From Malaya genurostris (Eukaryota; Arthropoda; Insecta; Diptera; Culicidae): a stretch of 64,000 bases of DNA. The notes under the pieces are model-generated. The model did no database searches. It was not told the DNA's origin and saw only the letters and a program-made list of their open reading frames with translations. Within the stretch, counting starts at the first letter, position 1; every line of letters begins with the position of its first letter. The stretch covers positions 235,105,336 to 235,169,335 of the forward strand of contig NC_080572.1 of the NCBI RefSeq assembly GCF_030247185.1, in the 5' to 3' direction. Below, piece by piece: positions 1-10,870 of this stretch. The position numbers and the translations under genes are program-made.

Positions 1-1017
1 GAAGAAGGAAAAAATGCCGCCTTTCTACCTGAGGGCTTCACACCAACTCTACGCTCGGATTTCAACACGCTGATCAGCCAAGGACTACAGGCAACAATCC
101 ATTTATGTACTGAAGGCTACAAAATAACTGTTCCGGCTTTGAACCACTACAAAGGAGTGGAATTGTACCTGAAGCAGACAAAAGCGGAATACTTCACACA
201 CGATATTGCCGCCAATAAACCTATGAAGGTTGTACTTCGAGGACTACCCGTCATGATGGAAGCCGAACTAAAGCAGGCACTGTCGGAGGCTGGACTAAAG
301 CCTTTGATGGTGTTTAAAATGAAGCGACATAACACGGACAAAAAGTATCGAGATCAACTGTACTTGGTTCATCTGGAGAAGGACTCCATCACCATGAGTC
401 AACTGAAAACGATTAAATCGTTATTTCACATAATCATCGAATGGCAAAAGTATAAACCGGTACATCGGGATGTCACACAGTGCACGAACTGTTTGAACTA
501 CGGCCATGGAGCGAGGAATTGCCACATGAAAAGTCGGTGCGGGAAATGTGCCGAACCACACAATACCAACGATTGCCTACTAGATGATATCGCTGTAAAA
601 TGTGTGAACTGTGATGGCGACCATCCATCTACTAGCAAATCGTGTCCCAAACGTGCTGAGTTCACAAAAATTCGACAACAGGCGTCCCGCAAACAATCAA
701 CGCGCAAGAATGTTCCACAGAAGGATGAAGTTAATTTCCCACGGCTCCCACCGAAGAGGGATATTCCGAATTTGCCGCCACTTCCTCGCAGCAATCCAAA
801 AGATTCAGCCGCTGGATCACAAAAAGAATCTTCCTCAAAAATCCCTCCTGGATGGGGCAAAAATCAACCACAAGCAAAGGATGACTCTGGTGACTTATTC
901 TCTGCTGAACAACTGATCGTCATTTTTGAAACAATGACAACAAAACTACGAAACTGCAGAACGCGGTTAGATCAAATCAACGCCTTAGGCAAATTCATCA
1001 TCGAATATGCAATATAA
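1..1017 (+). CDS. ORF1 gag-like nucleic-acid-binding protein of the Jockey-type element (5' partial)
   Basis: This is the RNA-binding ORF1 protein that packages the retrotransposon transcript. The frame is open from base 1, so the true start lies upstream of the window; the first ATG-like codons inside are not the start. A pre-zinc-finger fold region precedes three cysteine-histidine knuckles: CTNCLNYGHGARNC (codons at about 481-522), CGKCAEPHNTNDC (about 538-576) and CVNCDGDHPSTSKSC (about 601-645). The tail is basic and proline-rich, ending at the TAA at 1015-1017. It overlaps the ORF2 start (1007) by 11 bases, a layout that permits coupled translation. The frame is intact over 338 codons, better preserved than ORF2. 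The family (Jockey-type gag with CCHC knuckles) is secure; the exact element name is not. Confidence 0.88.
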   Translation, partial: EEGKNAAFLPEGFTPTLRSDFNTLISQGLQATIHLCTEGYKITVPALNHYKGVELYLKQTKAEYFTHDIAANKPMKVVLRGLPVMMEAELKQALSEAGLKPLMVFKMKRHNTDKKYRDQLYLVHLEKDSITMSQLKTIKSLFHIIIEWQKYKPVHRDVTQCTNCLNYGHGARNCHMKSRCGKCAEPHNTNDCLLDDIAVKCVNCDGDHPSTSKSCPKRAEFTKIRQQASRKQSTRKNVPQKDEVNFPRLPPKRDIPNLPPLPRSNPKDSAAGSQKESSSKIPPGWGKNQPQAKDDSGDLFSAEQLIVIFETMTTKLRNCRTRLDQINALGKFIIEYAI

Positions 1018-1912
1018 TGAGTTGGTTATAGTAAATTGGAATGCTTGCTCACTCAGGAGCAAAACTGCTGAGTTATCCGACTTTCTTCAAGAGAAGAATG
1101 CCGATATTGCTATTTTAACTGAAACTCATCTAAAACCTGAAATTTCCATTTTTATTTCCAATTACAGGATTCACAAGCTCGACAGGACAACTACCAGAGG
1201 AGGGGGAGTTGCCATTGCCATTAAACGATCCATTCAGCATAGGCTTATGTCAGCCTTTAAATTGAAACTAATAGAAGCCATCGGAATTGAGATTACAACG
1301 ACGATGGGATCCATCATCATTATTGCAGCGTACTGCCCCAAACAAACCAATCTTCGAGATGGTACGTGTGCATCATTGAAGCGAGATCTGGCTATGCTCA
1401 CTCGACGACAGAACAAATTCATCATTGCTGGGGACCTAAACGCACGGCATGAGCTGTGGGGAAACAAAAGACAGAATCGAAACGGATTCGTACTTGCCGA
1501 AGATTACGAAGCTGAACAATACAACATCCTCGCTCCGGATCAACCAACGCGACTTTCCAGACCGGGACTTCATTCCATTTTGGATATATTCATCAGCAAC
1601 ATCGCCATAGACAGCTCTCCGGTTGTCTTCAACGAGCTATCTTCCGACCACTTTCCAGTAATATTGACGTTGGGATCTTCACCAGAAACATTGCCTATTC
1701 AACCTCGGAGAAACTGTTATCGAACCGACTGGGTCCAATGTCAACAAATCACCGACCAACTTATTAACATCGATTTGCCACTAGATTCCCCGATGGAAAT
1801 CGATGCGTACAACATATACCGAGTTCCTCTCTTCAAATCGACAGTGTCACCAAGAAACTCATCCGACTTCGAAATATCTACCGGAGGCAGTATCAACGAA
1901 CTGGCATCCTAG
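1007..1912 (+). pseudogene. ORF2 N-terminal part: apurinic-like endonuclease domain
   Basis: This is the first part of ORF2, which nicks the target DNA to prime reverse transcription. It starts at ATG 1007 overlapping ORF1. Endonuclease/exonuclease/phosphatase motifs are visible in order: NWNACSL near the start, ILTETHLKP (metal-binding Glu), RGGGVAI, AAYCPKQ, AGDLNARHELWG (Asp and Asn of the active site) and SSDHFPV (catalytic Asp-His) at about residue 215. The frame then breaks: after about 1807 the sequence homologous to the endonuclease-RT linker continues in another frame (from 1837), and the original frame ends at the TAG 1910-1912. The linker also looks short, so a small deletion may accompany the frameshift. 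The domain itself appears complete. Confidence 0.85.
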
Positions 1913-3600
1913 ATAAGAAGACTTCTTATAACAACTTAACTAGGATAATCCAGGAAAGGATATCTGAGCTTCGCAACAGGAACTTCCAGCAAAAGCTTCG
2001 AGAAATTCTCCCACATTCAAAGCCCTTCTGGTCCTTAACGAAGGTGCTTAAGAAAAAACCGAAGCCTATTCCTCCTCTGATGTCACCCCAGGACGCAGCT
2101 GAAGGTATACCTTTAATCACACCAGTAGAGAAGGCAAATGCGCTAGGCCAGCAGTTTGTGTGTTCTCGCAATTTAGGACTCAACATTGTTTGTCCACATG
2201 AAAGAGCCGTTGCTGATAGCGTAGCTGAGGTTGACCAATCAGACAGCTTGGTTCCTGAGGAAAGTAGAGTCACTGCGAATGAGCTGATGGCTTTTGTGAA
2301 AAAATCCAAAAATATGAAGGCCCCCGGTTTCGACAACACATTCAACATTGAGCTGAAACATTTGAGTATTCGCTCATTTGTCTTCTTAGCTAAAATTTTT
2401 AACAGGTGCTGGGAGCTTGGTTACTTCCCTTCAAAGTGGAAGTTAGCTAAAGTTATCCCAGTTTTGAAACCGGGGAAAGATCCTTCCTTTTCCAAGAGCT
2501 ATCGGCCCATCAGCTTACTCTCTGCCCTATCCAAGCTGTTTGAAAAGTCAATACAAAGGCGAATTCTTGCTTTCGCAGATGAACAGGATATATTTCTGGA
2601 AGAACAGTTTGGGTTCCGGAAAGGAAGATCCACCATCCACCAACTCACAAGGGTTAACAACGTCATCCAGCAAAACAAATCAGTGTCCAAAACGACTGCC
2701 ATGGCCATATTGGATATTGAAAAGGCATTCGATAATGTGTGGCACGATGGCCTGGTGTTTGAACGGCATCGGTATAATTTTCCCATGTATCTTATTAAAA
2801 TTATCAAAAATTATCTTGCAGATAGAGCATTCCAGGTTTCTCTGAATAATGCACTTTCAGAAAGATTTACTATTCCTGCTGGTGTACCCCAAGGAAGTAT
2901 CCTAGGTCCCATTCTATACAACATTTTTACATCAGACATCCCACCTCTTCCGGGTGGTGGTGTTCTGTCACAATTTGCTGATGATACTGCCATTCTTTAC
3001 AAAGGTCGTGTCAATAATGCTCTGAAGAATAAACTACAGACAGGTCTGGACGTCCTAGCTGAATATTTTACAAGCTGGAAAATTGTGATCAATGCAGCAA
3101 AAACTCAGGTCATCTTGTTTCCACATTCAAGATCTCCAAAACTTGTTCCATCTGACGAATGCCGAATACGATTCGGTGATGAGGTCATCCAATGGTCCGA
3201 CGAAGTTATCTATCTAGGACTCACCTTTGACAGACATCTGATATTCAGGTCACATGTTGACAAAATCGTTCAAAAATGCAGCATACTCATTAGGTCTCTG
3301 TATCCGCTGATTTGTAGAACATCTAAACTGTGCCTGAAGAACCAGATGGCTGTATATAAACAAATCATCTACCCCGCAATTGAAAATGCAGTCCCTGTTT
3401 GGCGGGACTGTGCACGAACACACAAACTTAGGCTTCAGCGCATTCAAAGTAAAATCTAAAAGATGATTCTAAATCTACCCCCTTGGACAAGTACTAGTGA
3501 AGTACATGAGATGGCCTCCCTGGATATACTAGAACAAAAATTCGAACAATACTGCACGAAATTTGTACGTATTAGGTTAGGGATAGTTATAAGTAGGTAG
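1837..3600 (+). pseudogene. ORF2 C-terminal part: non-LTR reverse transcriptase, frameshifted and with a premature stop
   Basis: Reverse transcriptase domain of the Jockey-type ORF2, in frame 1, continuing from the endonuclease after a frameshift. Visible RT blocks: KVIPVLKPGKDPSFSKSYRP, FGFRKGRST, AILDIEKAFDNVWHDGL, GVPQGSILGPILYN, QFADDTAIL (the catalytic FADD box, codons at about 2974-2985) and YLGLTFDRHL. The open frame runs to a TAA at 3457-3459. Downstream, the same frame resumes with typical C-terminal sequence (NLPPWTSTSEVHEMASLDI) until a TAG at 3598-3600. The 3457 stop is therefore a point mutation, not the natural end. The catalytic residues are intact, so the copy is probably a fairly recent death. 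Confidence 0.9.
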
Positions 3601-3800
3601 ATACTTTATTAATAATTAAAATAAATATTATGATTAAACATTAGTATGTAAAACAAGAATACCTAAAACACCTATTATTAATAACGAATCGTATGAACTA
3701 CAAAGATGAAAGGCAAAAGGGTCAAAATATTTATACTGTAAAATGTTGAAGTAATACACAAAAATAAGATTAATAAACAGATATTTATCCAAAAAAAGCT

Positions 3801-4844
3801 AACGTTTCAGTCCTACGGGTAGTATGCTAGAGATAGGTTGTTGCTAGACAGCAAGACAAAAAGTGCCATAAAACGATTTGGAGCTTTAACTGGTATGCTC
3901 TGATCTTGTGTCATGCAAGATCGGATAAAATTCTATGTTATGTCGTTTCGCCTGAGAAAATGACAACTACCCCGACAAATTTTGAGTGCATAAGATTAAT
4001 TTATAATTTATATAAAATAAACTCGATTGATGATGAGATAAAGTTTATCGCTTCAACAAAAATCGCAGAAGGATAGTAATGGTAGAGAAACGCTATAAAA
4101 ATAACTGCTTGCGTACAAAACTTGAACACAAGCTTGGCATACATTTGGGCTGTTGATGTAATTTCGTCGGTTACAAAACAAATACGACTATTAGGTTGTT
4201 CGCAACGCTGTTTTATTTCATATGGACTGATCTACATTAGATCTACAACTGAAACATGTCAATCACGACGCTGAGATTTAGTTCTATTTTTCGAGTACAA
4301 ATTTAAAACAGATTTAAAACTGCTCAACGAAACTGTTTTAAATTAATGAATATTTGAAACACGAATAGAGCACTGTTTTAATTTTTTTTTGCGTGAGCGT
4401 CTGTCACGAAATATGAGAGACGAGATGTCAAAGCGTCGAATGACATTTCAGAAATTATCAATATAAGCGTTAAATGTTTTGCACTGAATAATACAGTTTC
4501 ATTTAGAAGCACTCCAGCTCACTATGATCTGTAAAAATATTCATATTGTTTTCGAAATCATTGATTTAGTTTGTTTGTTCCTGATTTGAAACAGTGAAGT
4601 GAATAGACACAACACCAATACATTTACAGAAATATATAGAACAGATTTTAAATCTTTCCGTTGAGATCGTCAAGATCGAGTTTTATTTTTGACAGTTTTA
4701 AATTATACAACAGTATGTCATTTTAGAACAGATATCCATCACCGCGTTGCGAATAGCCTTAGAGTCTATATTCTGGGTTCGCGTGTTCGGTGTTGGTTCC
4801 TAAAAAAGATCAATCTAAGCAGACTCTCGTGCATTTGCGGATTC
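3801..4844. other. AT-rich stretch without recognised gene or repeat
   Basis: No coding potential, tRNA or clear terminal repeat was recognised between the Jockey-type 3' end and the small retroposon tail at 4859. A few motifs recur loosely (several variants of TTTAAAACAG between 4300 and 4740), but no unit could be defined. Confidence 0.4.
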
Positions 4845-4934
4845 AAAGGTGTGACGATCCCCCGGTGAACGACCAAAACGTTAAAGCTGGGGTAAAATAA
4901 ATGATATTAATAATAATAATAAAGGTGTGACGAT
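4845..4934 (+). mobile_element. Extremely 5'-truncated non-LTR retrotransposon tail (62 bp) with 14-bp target-site duplication
   Basis: The direct repeat AAAGGTGTGACGAT occurs at 4845-4858 and again, perfectly, at 4921-4934. Between them are 62 bases: a 3'-UTR piece (CGGTGAACGACC ... GTTAAAGC ... GGGGTAAAATAAA) ending in a TAA-type simple tail (4909-4920). A short 3' fragment with a TAA repeat tail flanked by a perfect duplication is the signature of target-primed reverse transcription that aborted almost at once. TAA tails are known for I-clade-like elements. The same 3'-UTR piece recurs in reverse orientation at 9597-9661, which confirms a family. The perfect duplication suggests a relatively young insertion. 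Confidence 0.82.
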
Positions 4935-7831
4935 TAATTGAAAATATTGATCATTAGAAATTTTGGTTGCCTTGTTCCACATCAATGGCTCGAACAACCC
5001 CAGGCGCTAATCCTTGTAGTTTTCTATCAATATATATTCTTTCTATAGAGAAAGGAAATGCACAACCGTTAGAAGCTTCGAATTTTTCTCAGATTCTAAT
5101 TTTGTTGGCAATAAATATTGGTTGATTATGATTCAAAAGGAATTGTTTCTAATAGAATCCTTCATAAGCACATTACAGCCGTACTATGTGTTAAAAAGCG
5201 GGTAGGTAATGTCAGAGACATGACTGGATGACGTGGATACGAATAACTGACATGCGTTTCCACACTTCCGAATGTTGATAATCTCAGTTGTAATTCAAAA
5301 TAAAAACTATCTTGTTTGAATTATTCAATTCTTTTATAAAATGATGCATAGTTGAAATCAGATAAGTGAAGTATTGTCATCATGCTAAAGATTTTAATCC
5401 GTAACAAAGAATCAACAATTTATCCGTATATATAGTAAGTGCCGATTTTATTCGCGTGTCGTAAGCCCGCTGCACTCAATCACTGAAAAAATACCGTGTT
5501 TCTATGTGCCTGTTTTGCACGATACGCTTTGTGCGATGATTCGTTCAACTTATGCAGCCGAAATTTTGTGCGCCTTATTTTGGCACTGAATTTCACCTTT
5601 TTGCTTGCTCATATCAAACATTTTAGAAAACTTCTATTTTCATTTATTTGTGATTATCTAATACTACTGACAATTTTATCATAAATTGGTGACCATATTG
5701 CCTATTCTCGTCCAGAGTGAATTTTGAAAAGGCGCTCCATAGTACACTTAGGCGTATTCACGTTAAAATATTAGAAATACATTGAACATAAAAAAAATTT
5801 GGTCAGAAAGATCATCACAATGGACGTACAAATTTCATGTACACCACACACACTTTCTTAAACTATCTATATATGTTTTGATACAAAAACAGATAAGACA
5901 ACGTTTAGACTGATTTGCCCCTTGCCGTACACTGAAAGTTCTTTGAGAAAGAAGATCAATCACCTCATCGAAGATCAATAACAAGGCTCTGCCTTACATT
6001 CGAAAGCAATCTTTTATCATTAGTATTCTAAATGAAATCCTTGCCTTCGTTTGAGGGAGGAGCACATTGATGATGCTAAAATTGTATAACTTATCTTAAA
6101 GCCTCACTTCTGCGTGACCAGAATGACTTCATGGCTTGAGGCATCATTTCCTGTGCTACGGAGATGGTTCCAAACGAACCGGTTGTCGGATATCTTAATT
6201 CGATATCTGCTGTTCAATACTCTTAGTTTTGTCTTGATAAGTTTGAGAGCAATTCCAATTCTTACTGAATTTAAAAGTGACCAAAAATTGTAAGTTTGGA
6301 TACTTGTTTCGTTTATACTAATTTCAAGTTTGACAAATCTCATGACATTTATTGGAGCACTTTGTCTCAAGCAGCAGTACGTGCTATTTTCTTGGTCCAG
6401 TAAACATTTTCTTTTGTTCAACACTATAACCGGAAAACAATTTAATCATTTGTTTCGCTTTCAATTTTGCACCTTCCATGTGATCGGATAATTTTGCAAC
6501 CGACGTCATTCTAATTTTTCTCACGTACCGTACGTCATCGTATTTCTCGGCCTAGAACAAAATTTTGTTATAATATCGTTACTTGACATTCTGGTTAAAA
6601 CATGCTGTACGGATCTGACGTTTGCTTTACTTCTCTAGTAAAATTGTTTCTTATATCTGTGCTCCATTTTAAACGTTTCTCTTTGATAATCAGGAAATGG
6701 TGAATGGTTGTAGAATAGTGCCATCTCCTCTATAGATAATCACATTTTTATTTTCAACTCGACTCCATGTGACTGAAAAAGTCTATGACCAACGTCATTC
6801 TAACTTTTACCTTCCTGCATTACCTATCAAACGAAGAAACTGAGGGGCAAATAATCAACAATCGAAGAACTTGCACCAAGTAAAGAGTATCGTTTGCAGT
6901 GAGTTGCTCTCTAAGGCGTGAAACCCACTAAATTTTCTAGTTCAAGTGAAACAGTAAACATGGTCACAAAAGATCACGTGAAGGAGCTTATCACGTGGTT
7001 TTTGCAGAATTTGCAATGTGAGTGCATGAACCATCCATTATTATAGCACCTTTCACTACTATCCCAGGCTATAAACTTGCACTTCGGAAGTATTTGATCT
7101 CTGACGTCGTCCCGTGGGTCAGGTGTTAAATGCATCAATGGGTGCTCCCGGTGAATGCTGTAGTACGTAGTGATGAAGTGCTGTTAATATGCAACGTGAT
7201 AACAACTTTTACTGGATGGGTCATTTGAAACCAGCTTGATTCGTTATCAATCTAAGTTTTACCTGCCACTCGTTCATAAGTGACACATTTTTTCGGTATC
7301 TCCAAACTAATTAGAACAAGACACAGTCTGAAACTAGTTGTTAAAAATATAAGACGGGTAGTTTTAAACGAAAGTTACATTTATGAAAATATTCACACTT
7401 CATCAAGTATCTTTTACTTGCAAAATGGCAATTTTCAATATATTGCCGATATATCTAATGTATTTTTTTGCATCAACAGATATTCAAAAAGGCAAATCAC
7501 ATAAAGTTATTCATAAGACTAACAACATTTTACTAAAGTTTAGTCAGCCTATCAGAGAGAATGATTATAGCAATAACATGTCCGGGAAATATTGTCTACA
7601 CTTCATACAACGATTGTCTTGAAATTTATTTAATTCGCTTTCTTTATGTTTTCCCGTTTATCCATAATCCTCTAATTTATCAAATATACAGTCAATAAAA
7701 AAGAGGAACCGTGAAGAAATTTACCCATAGTGCCATTGTTTCATTTTCAAGAATAGAAAAATAATGGTTGTAACGACAGGAAGATGAATTTTCAGTTACG
7801 AATCACTAGTTATTTTTGGGTTGATTTTGTT
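4935..7831. other. Long gene-free interval
   Basis: No protein family, RNA gene or bounded repeat was recognised. Open frames here (for example 106 codons on the minus strand at 6104-6424) show no motif, no plausible splice context and no compositional signal, so I do not call them genes. Confidence 0.4.
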
Positions 7832-8671
7832 TATTATCAGGTTCCGCCGTTTTCCGATAGGTGGCTGTACCGGCTGAGGCTGGTTAAAATACATAGATGA
7901 TAATGCCTTTAAAGTGAGTGTGTACGAATTGTCATCGCCGTTTCAGTGACAGTTGTTCTTGTTTTCGTATTATTCACGCTCGAAAATGTCTGTTTATGTG
8001 CCCAATTCTCGCCATTTGCGGGAAGTTTTACTTTTCTGTTACAATTCGAAAAAAAATGCAACTGAAGCGCATCGAATGCTTTCAGAAACTTCAGAAACTC
8101 TGAGTAAAAAAGAACGTGTCGGGAGTGGTTTCAACGTTTTAAAAATGGTGATTTCGATGTCGAAGACAAACATGATGGTGGAAGAGAAAAAACCTTCAAA
8201 GATGAATAACAATTTACTACGAGCTCTTAAAACCGGGTGAAACCATCACAGGAGATCGCTACCGAACGCAACTGATGCGCCTTAGTCGCGCGCTAAAAGA
8301 ACAATGCTCGGCCTCACGTCGCAAAAGTGGTCAAAAAGTACCTGGAAACGCTGAAATGGGAAGCCTTGCCCCACCCGCTGTATTCCCCAGATGTCGCCCC
8401 TTCTGACTTCCACCTTGTCCGTTCGATGGAACACGGCCTGGCAGATCAACATTCCTTCGAAGAGTTGGAAAAATGGATTGCTTCATGGATAGCGTCAAAA
8501 AAGGACTCCTTTTTTCGAGCCGGAATCCGAAAATTTCCGGAAAGATGGGAGAAAGTTGTCGCTAGCGACGGACAATATTTTGAATAATACATCTGTAAGC
8601 ACTTTTTCGCAATAAAGCTTTAAATTTTGGAAAAAAAACGGTGGAAGCAAAGTTGTACACCTAATAATAAA
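7832..8671 (+). mobile_element. Internally deleted mariner transposon
   Basis: A plus-strand mariner remnant of about 840 bp; active members are about 1.3 kb. The start of the transposase is recognisable from 7987 (MSVYVPNSRHLREVLLFCYN, the first helix-turn-helix region of mariner transposases). A middle fragment around 8219-8305 reads as the LLKPGETITGDRYRTQ region. After a further deletion the C-terminus follows at 8327-8587, with SPDVAPSDFHLVRSMEHGL (third catalytic Asp) and the typical ending ERWEKVVASDGQYFE. The first two catalytic Asp blocks are largely missing. Ends: the right end near 8630-8671 contains CCACCGTTTTTTTT in reverse sense, and the left end near 7845-7858 contains the related TTCCGCCGTTTTCC. 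Left boundary is approximate. Confidence 0.8.
8327..8587 (+). pseudogene. Mariner transposase C-terminal fragment
   Basis: This 86-codon open stretch encodes the C-terminal third of a mariner transposase: VKKYLETLKWEALPHP, then the SPDVAPSDFHL box holding the third catalytic aspartate, then GLADQHSFEELEKW and the conserved RWEKVVASDGQYFE end with its natural stop. It is in a different frame from the upstream fragment at 8219-8305 because of deletions, so no functional enzyme can result. The clean C-terminus contrasts with the gutted centre. Confidence 0.85.
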
Positions 8672-9588
8672 ACCAATTTCATTTTTGTTTTCTTTGTGCT
8701 GTCTTTCAGCAGTGATGGTGACAGACAAATAGAGTCAAATTTTCTGATTTTATTCAGTTATTAGTTGCCGATGAGAATTTCGTGTTGGATTGAAATATTG
8801 CTGGTTTGTGTTTAGAATATTCGCCAACTAAACATATTCTCTAAAAACAAAAGTATTTTTCAACCAACTAATTCAAAAACAGTAACACGAATTAGACGCA
8901 GAGCTAATTTCGGTCGTTTCGTGTAGTATTCGAAAACTGTTAATTATTGCAGAACGCCTGTAAATTTGTATTACACAAGTTCTTTGTACTGAATATCAAT
9001 AACGAACAGAACAATGAATTCTTATGACGTCTGATGGAATGACAAACTATGGAAGCTGTTGACGGAATAGCTTGAACCTACTTTGATGGCTCCGAATAAG
9101 GTAAACAAAACTTGATGAATTTGAATTTGTCTTTTTAATTGCCTTTTCATGGTTAGCAAAGAAAATAGACAAAATTCTCGACCTGAACCAACCGGAATGA
9201 TGCACTTGCAAAACACTGATAGCTGTCAAAATTGATTCATTTTGTTAATTTTTGTAAGGTTATGTACTGTTCGTGCAAAACCTAATTAGATATTTTTTTT
9301 ATCGTGACGTCACAAATGAACAAAGATTCATCCTTGACAGTTCAGCGGTACTGTTTACAAACAAGCTTAAACAAAAATCGAAGAACACATCTCAAAAAAT
9401 CATCTTTGCAACTAGTCACTTTTATTTAAAAATCTCAAAAACAAACCGTATCCAATCGTGGAAAAATGTTTCAAAACTCTATTTAGGCGATATGGATCGT
9501 AAATGATCTCATCCAATTTGTCAACAGACAAACAAAAAAATCTCTGTTTACAAACAGTATTCGTTCGATTGAGGTTAGTAGTGACGGT
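8672..9588. other. Gene-free interval
   Basis: Nothing recognised on either strand between the mariner remnant and the small retroposon tail at 9597. Confidence 0.35.
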
Positions 9589-9669
9589 AAAAACCTTTTT
9601 TTTATATCGTTTATTTACCCCCGGCTTTAACCTAATAAAGGTCGTTCACCGCGTTCGGCAAAAAAACCT
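9589..9669 (-). mobile_element. Second short non-LTR retrotransposon tail, minus strand
   Basis: Read on the minus strand, 9661-9597 gives CGGTGAACGACC followed by GTTAAAGCCGGGGGTAAATAAA and an AT/A-rich tail, clearly related to the 62-bp insert at 4859-4920. The octamer AAAAACCT lies on both sides (9589-9596 and 9662-9669) and is a plausible target-site duplication, although part of it could be fortuitous next to A-runs. The insert is only about 65 bp, again a drastically truncated copy. Confidence 0.6.
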
Positions 9670-9839
9670 AATAGTAAAGTGTATTTACGACAAAAGTTCA
9701 TGTTTGACATGTACCGGTGAATTGTTTACATTTCAAATAACACGTATTCAAATTCGAATGAACATTTAAACAAACCACCAATCTACGAACTGCACTGAAA
9801 TCTCGGCAAATAGTATACGGTATAACATTTTAAAAGCAA

Positions 9840-10870
9840 AAATGTTGCGGCTTCGACAGTTTACAATATCCTAAGATGCCCAACAACTGCTCGTAAGGAA
9901 GGTAGTGGAAGACCAGCCAAAATTATGGACGCGAAAGGACTTCGTTCTCTTTCTCGTGCCTTCAACAACAAGGATTCACTGAGTCAAAGAGATGCCGCAA
10001 AAAAGTTCAACTGTTCTCACCAGTACATCTGCAAAACATTGAAAAGACTCAGAATAAAGTACCGAAAGAAGACACGAGCCCCGGGATATACTGACGCACA
10101 GATTTCAACGCAGAATGCCCAATGCCGCTGGTTGATTAAAACATTTTCCGGAAAAAGTTTTGTTTTGGACGACGAAAGTTACTTCCCTCTTTCGATGACA
10201 CAGATTCCCGCAAACGATCGATACTATTCAACGGATAGTTCTACTGTACATCCGAACATAAAATATTAGTTTATACATAAGTTTGAACAGAAAGTGATGC
10301 TGTACATTGTCATTTCCGAGAAAGGCATTTCTAAGCCATGGTTCAAGCCATCTGGGTTGGCAATCAATAAAGATGTGTACCAGAACGAACGTTTGTAGAA
10401 AGTTTTGATCCCGTTTTTTTCAAAAACATCATACTGATGGACAATACGTGTTTTGGCCGAATAAAGCGTCATCGCATTGCACCAAAAAACATAATCGTTC
10501 CTGAATACCCATTCGATCCCATTTGTACCCAAAAACCACAACCCGATAAATCTACCTCAGTGTCGCCTAATCGAAGATTTCTTCGGGGTTCTGAGCTCCT
10601 TGGTGTACAAAAATAACTGGAGAGCCACGAATTGCTAGCAGTTAATTGATAGAATCAAGAGATGCATTCGCAAAGTTGACATGAATGCCGTACAACGCTC
10701 CTGTTCCGACATCAAACGGAAGCTTCGCCGAACATCTGATTACGGACCGTTTTCAAATGTTCACTTTTTTTCAACAATGGACAATGTAATTTCAATAAAT
10801 CATATCTTCTACAAGTATGTTTGTCTTTTTTTGACAGCTTGAAAAAGAAATTCCAAAATTTTAGTTGCCA
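9840..10870 (+). mobile_element. Degenerate IS630-Tc1-mariner transposon of the DD37E type
   Basis: The plus strand encodes a broken transposase. A GSGRPAKIMD segment near 9900-9928 matches the GRP hinge between the two DNA-binding helices. LSQRDAAKKFNCSHQYICKTLKRL follows, then SFVLDDESYFPLS (first catalytic Asp region). At about 10451 FWPNKASSH stands where family members have an Asp, so the second catalytic residue is changed to Asn. QCRLIEDFFG near 10558 carries the catalytic Glu. The N-to-E distance is 113 bases, which is about 37 intervening residues after allowing for one lost base, matching the DD37E group known from mosquitoes. Several stops and frameshifts follow 10269. Terminal repeats were not located, so ends are approximate. 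Confidence 0.75.
9925..10269 (+). pseudogene. DD37E-type transposase, central open fragment
   Basis: An intact 114-codon stretch covers the second helix-turn-helix region (SLSQRDAAKKFNCSHQYICK) and the first catalytic block (FVLDDESYFPLSMTQIPAND). It stops at a TAG at 10267-10269, where related proteins continue. Homologous sequence carries on immediately (KFEQKVMLYIVISEKGISKPWFKPSG) but with further stops. This is a remnant, not a host gene. Confidence 0.75.

Larger units (their letters stand above)
1..3800 (+). mobile_element. Jockey-clade non-LTR retrotransposon, decayed copy, 5' end outside window
   Basis: Gag-like ORF1, endonuclease and reverse transcriptase follow each other on the plus strand in the order and with the overlap typical of Jockey-clade elements. 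The first base of the window already lies inside ORF1, so the 5' end is missing from view. The body carries a frameshift near 1807-1837 and a premature stop at 3457-3459, so this copy cannot encode a full ORF2. Coding similarity ends with a stop at 3598-3600, and AT-rich 3' sequence follows. The 3' end is only approximate: an A-run near 3791-3797 is the best candidate. No target-site duplication could be assigned because one side is off the window. Confidence 0.9.

Noticed and set aside
6104..6424. 106-codon minus-strand open frame
   Set aside because: No recognisable motif, no splice or promoter context, and composition like the surrounding AT-rich DNA.
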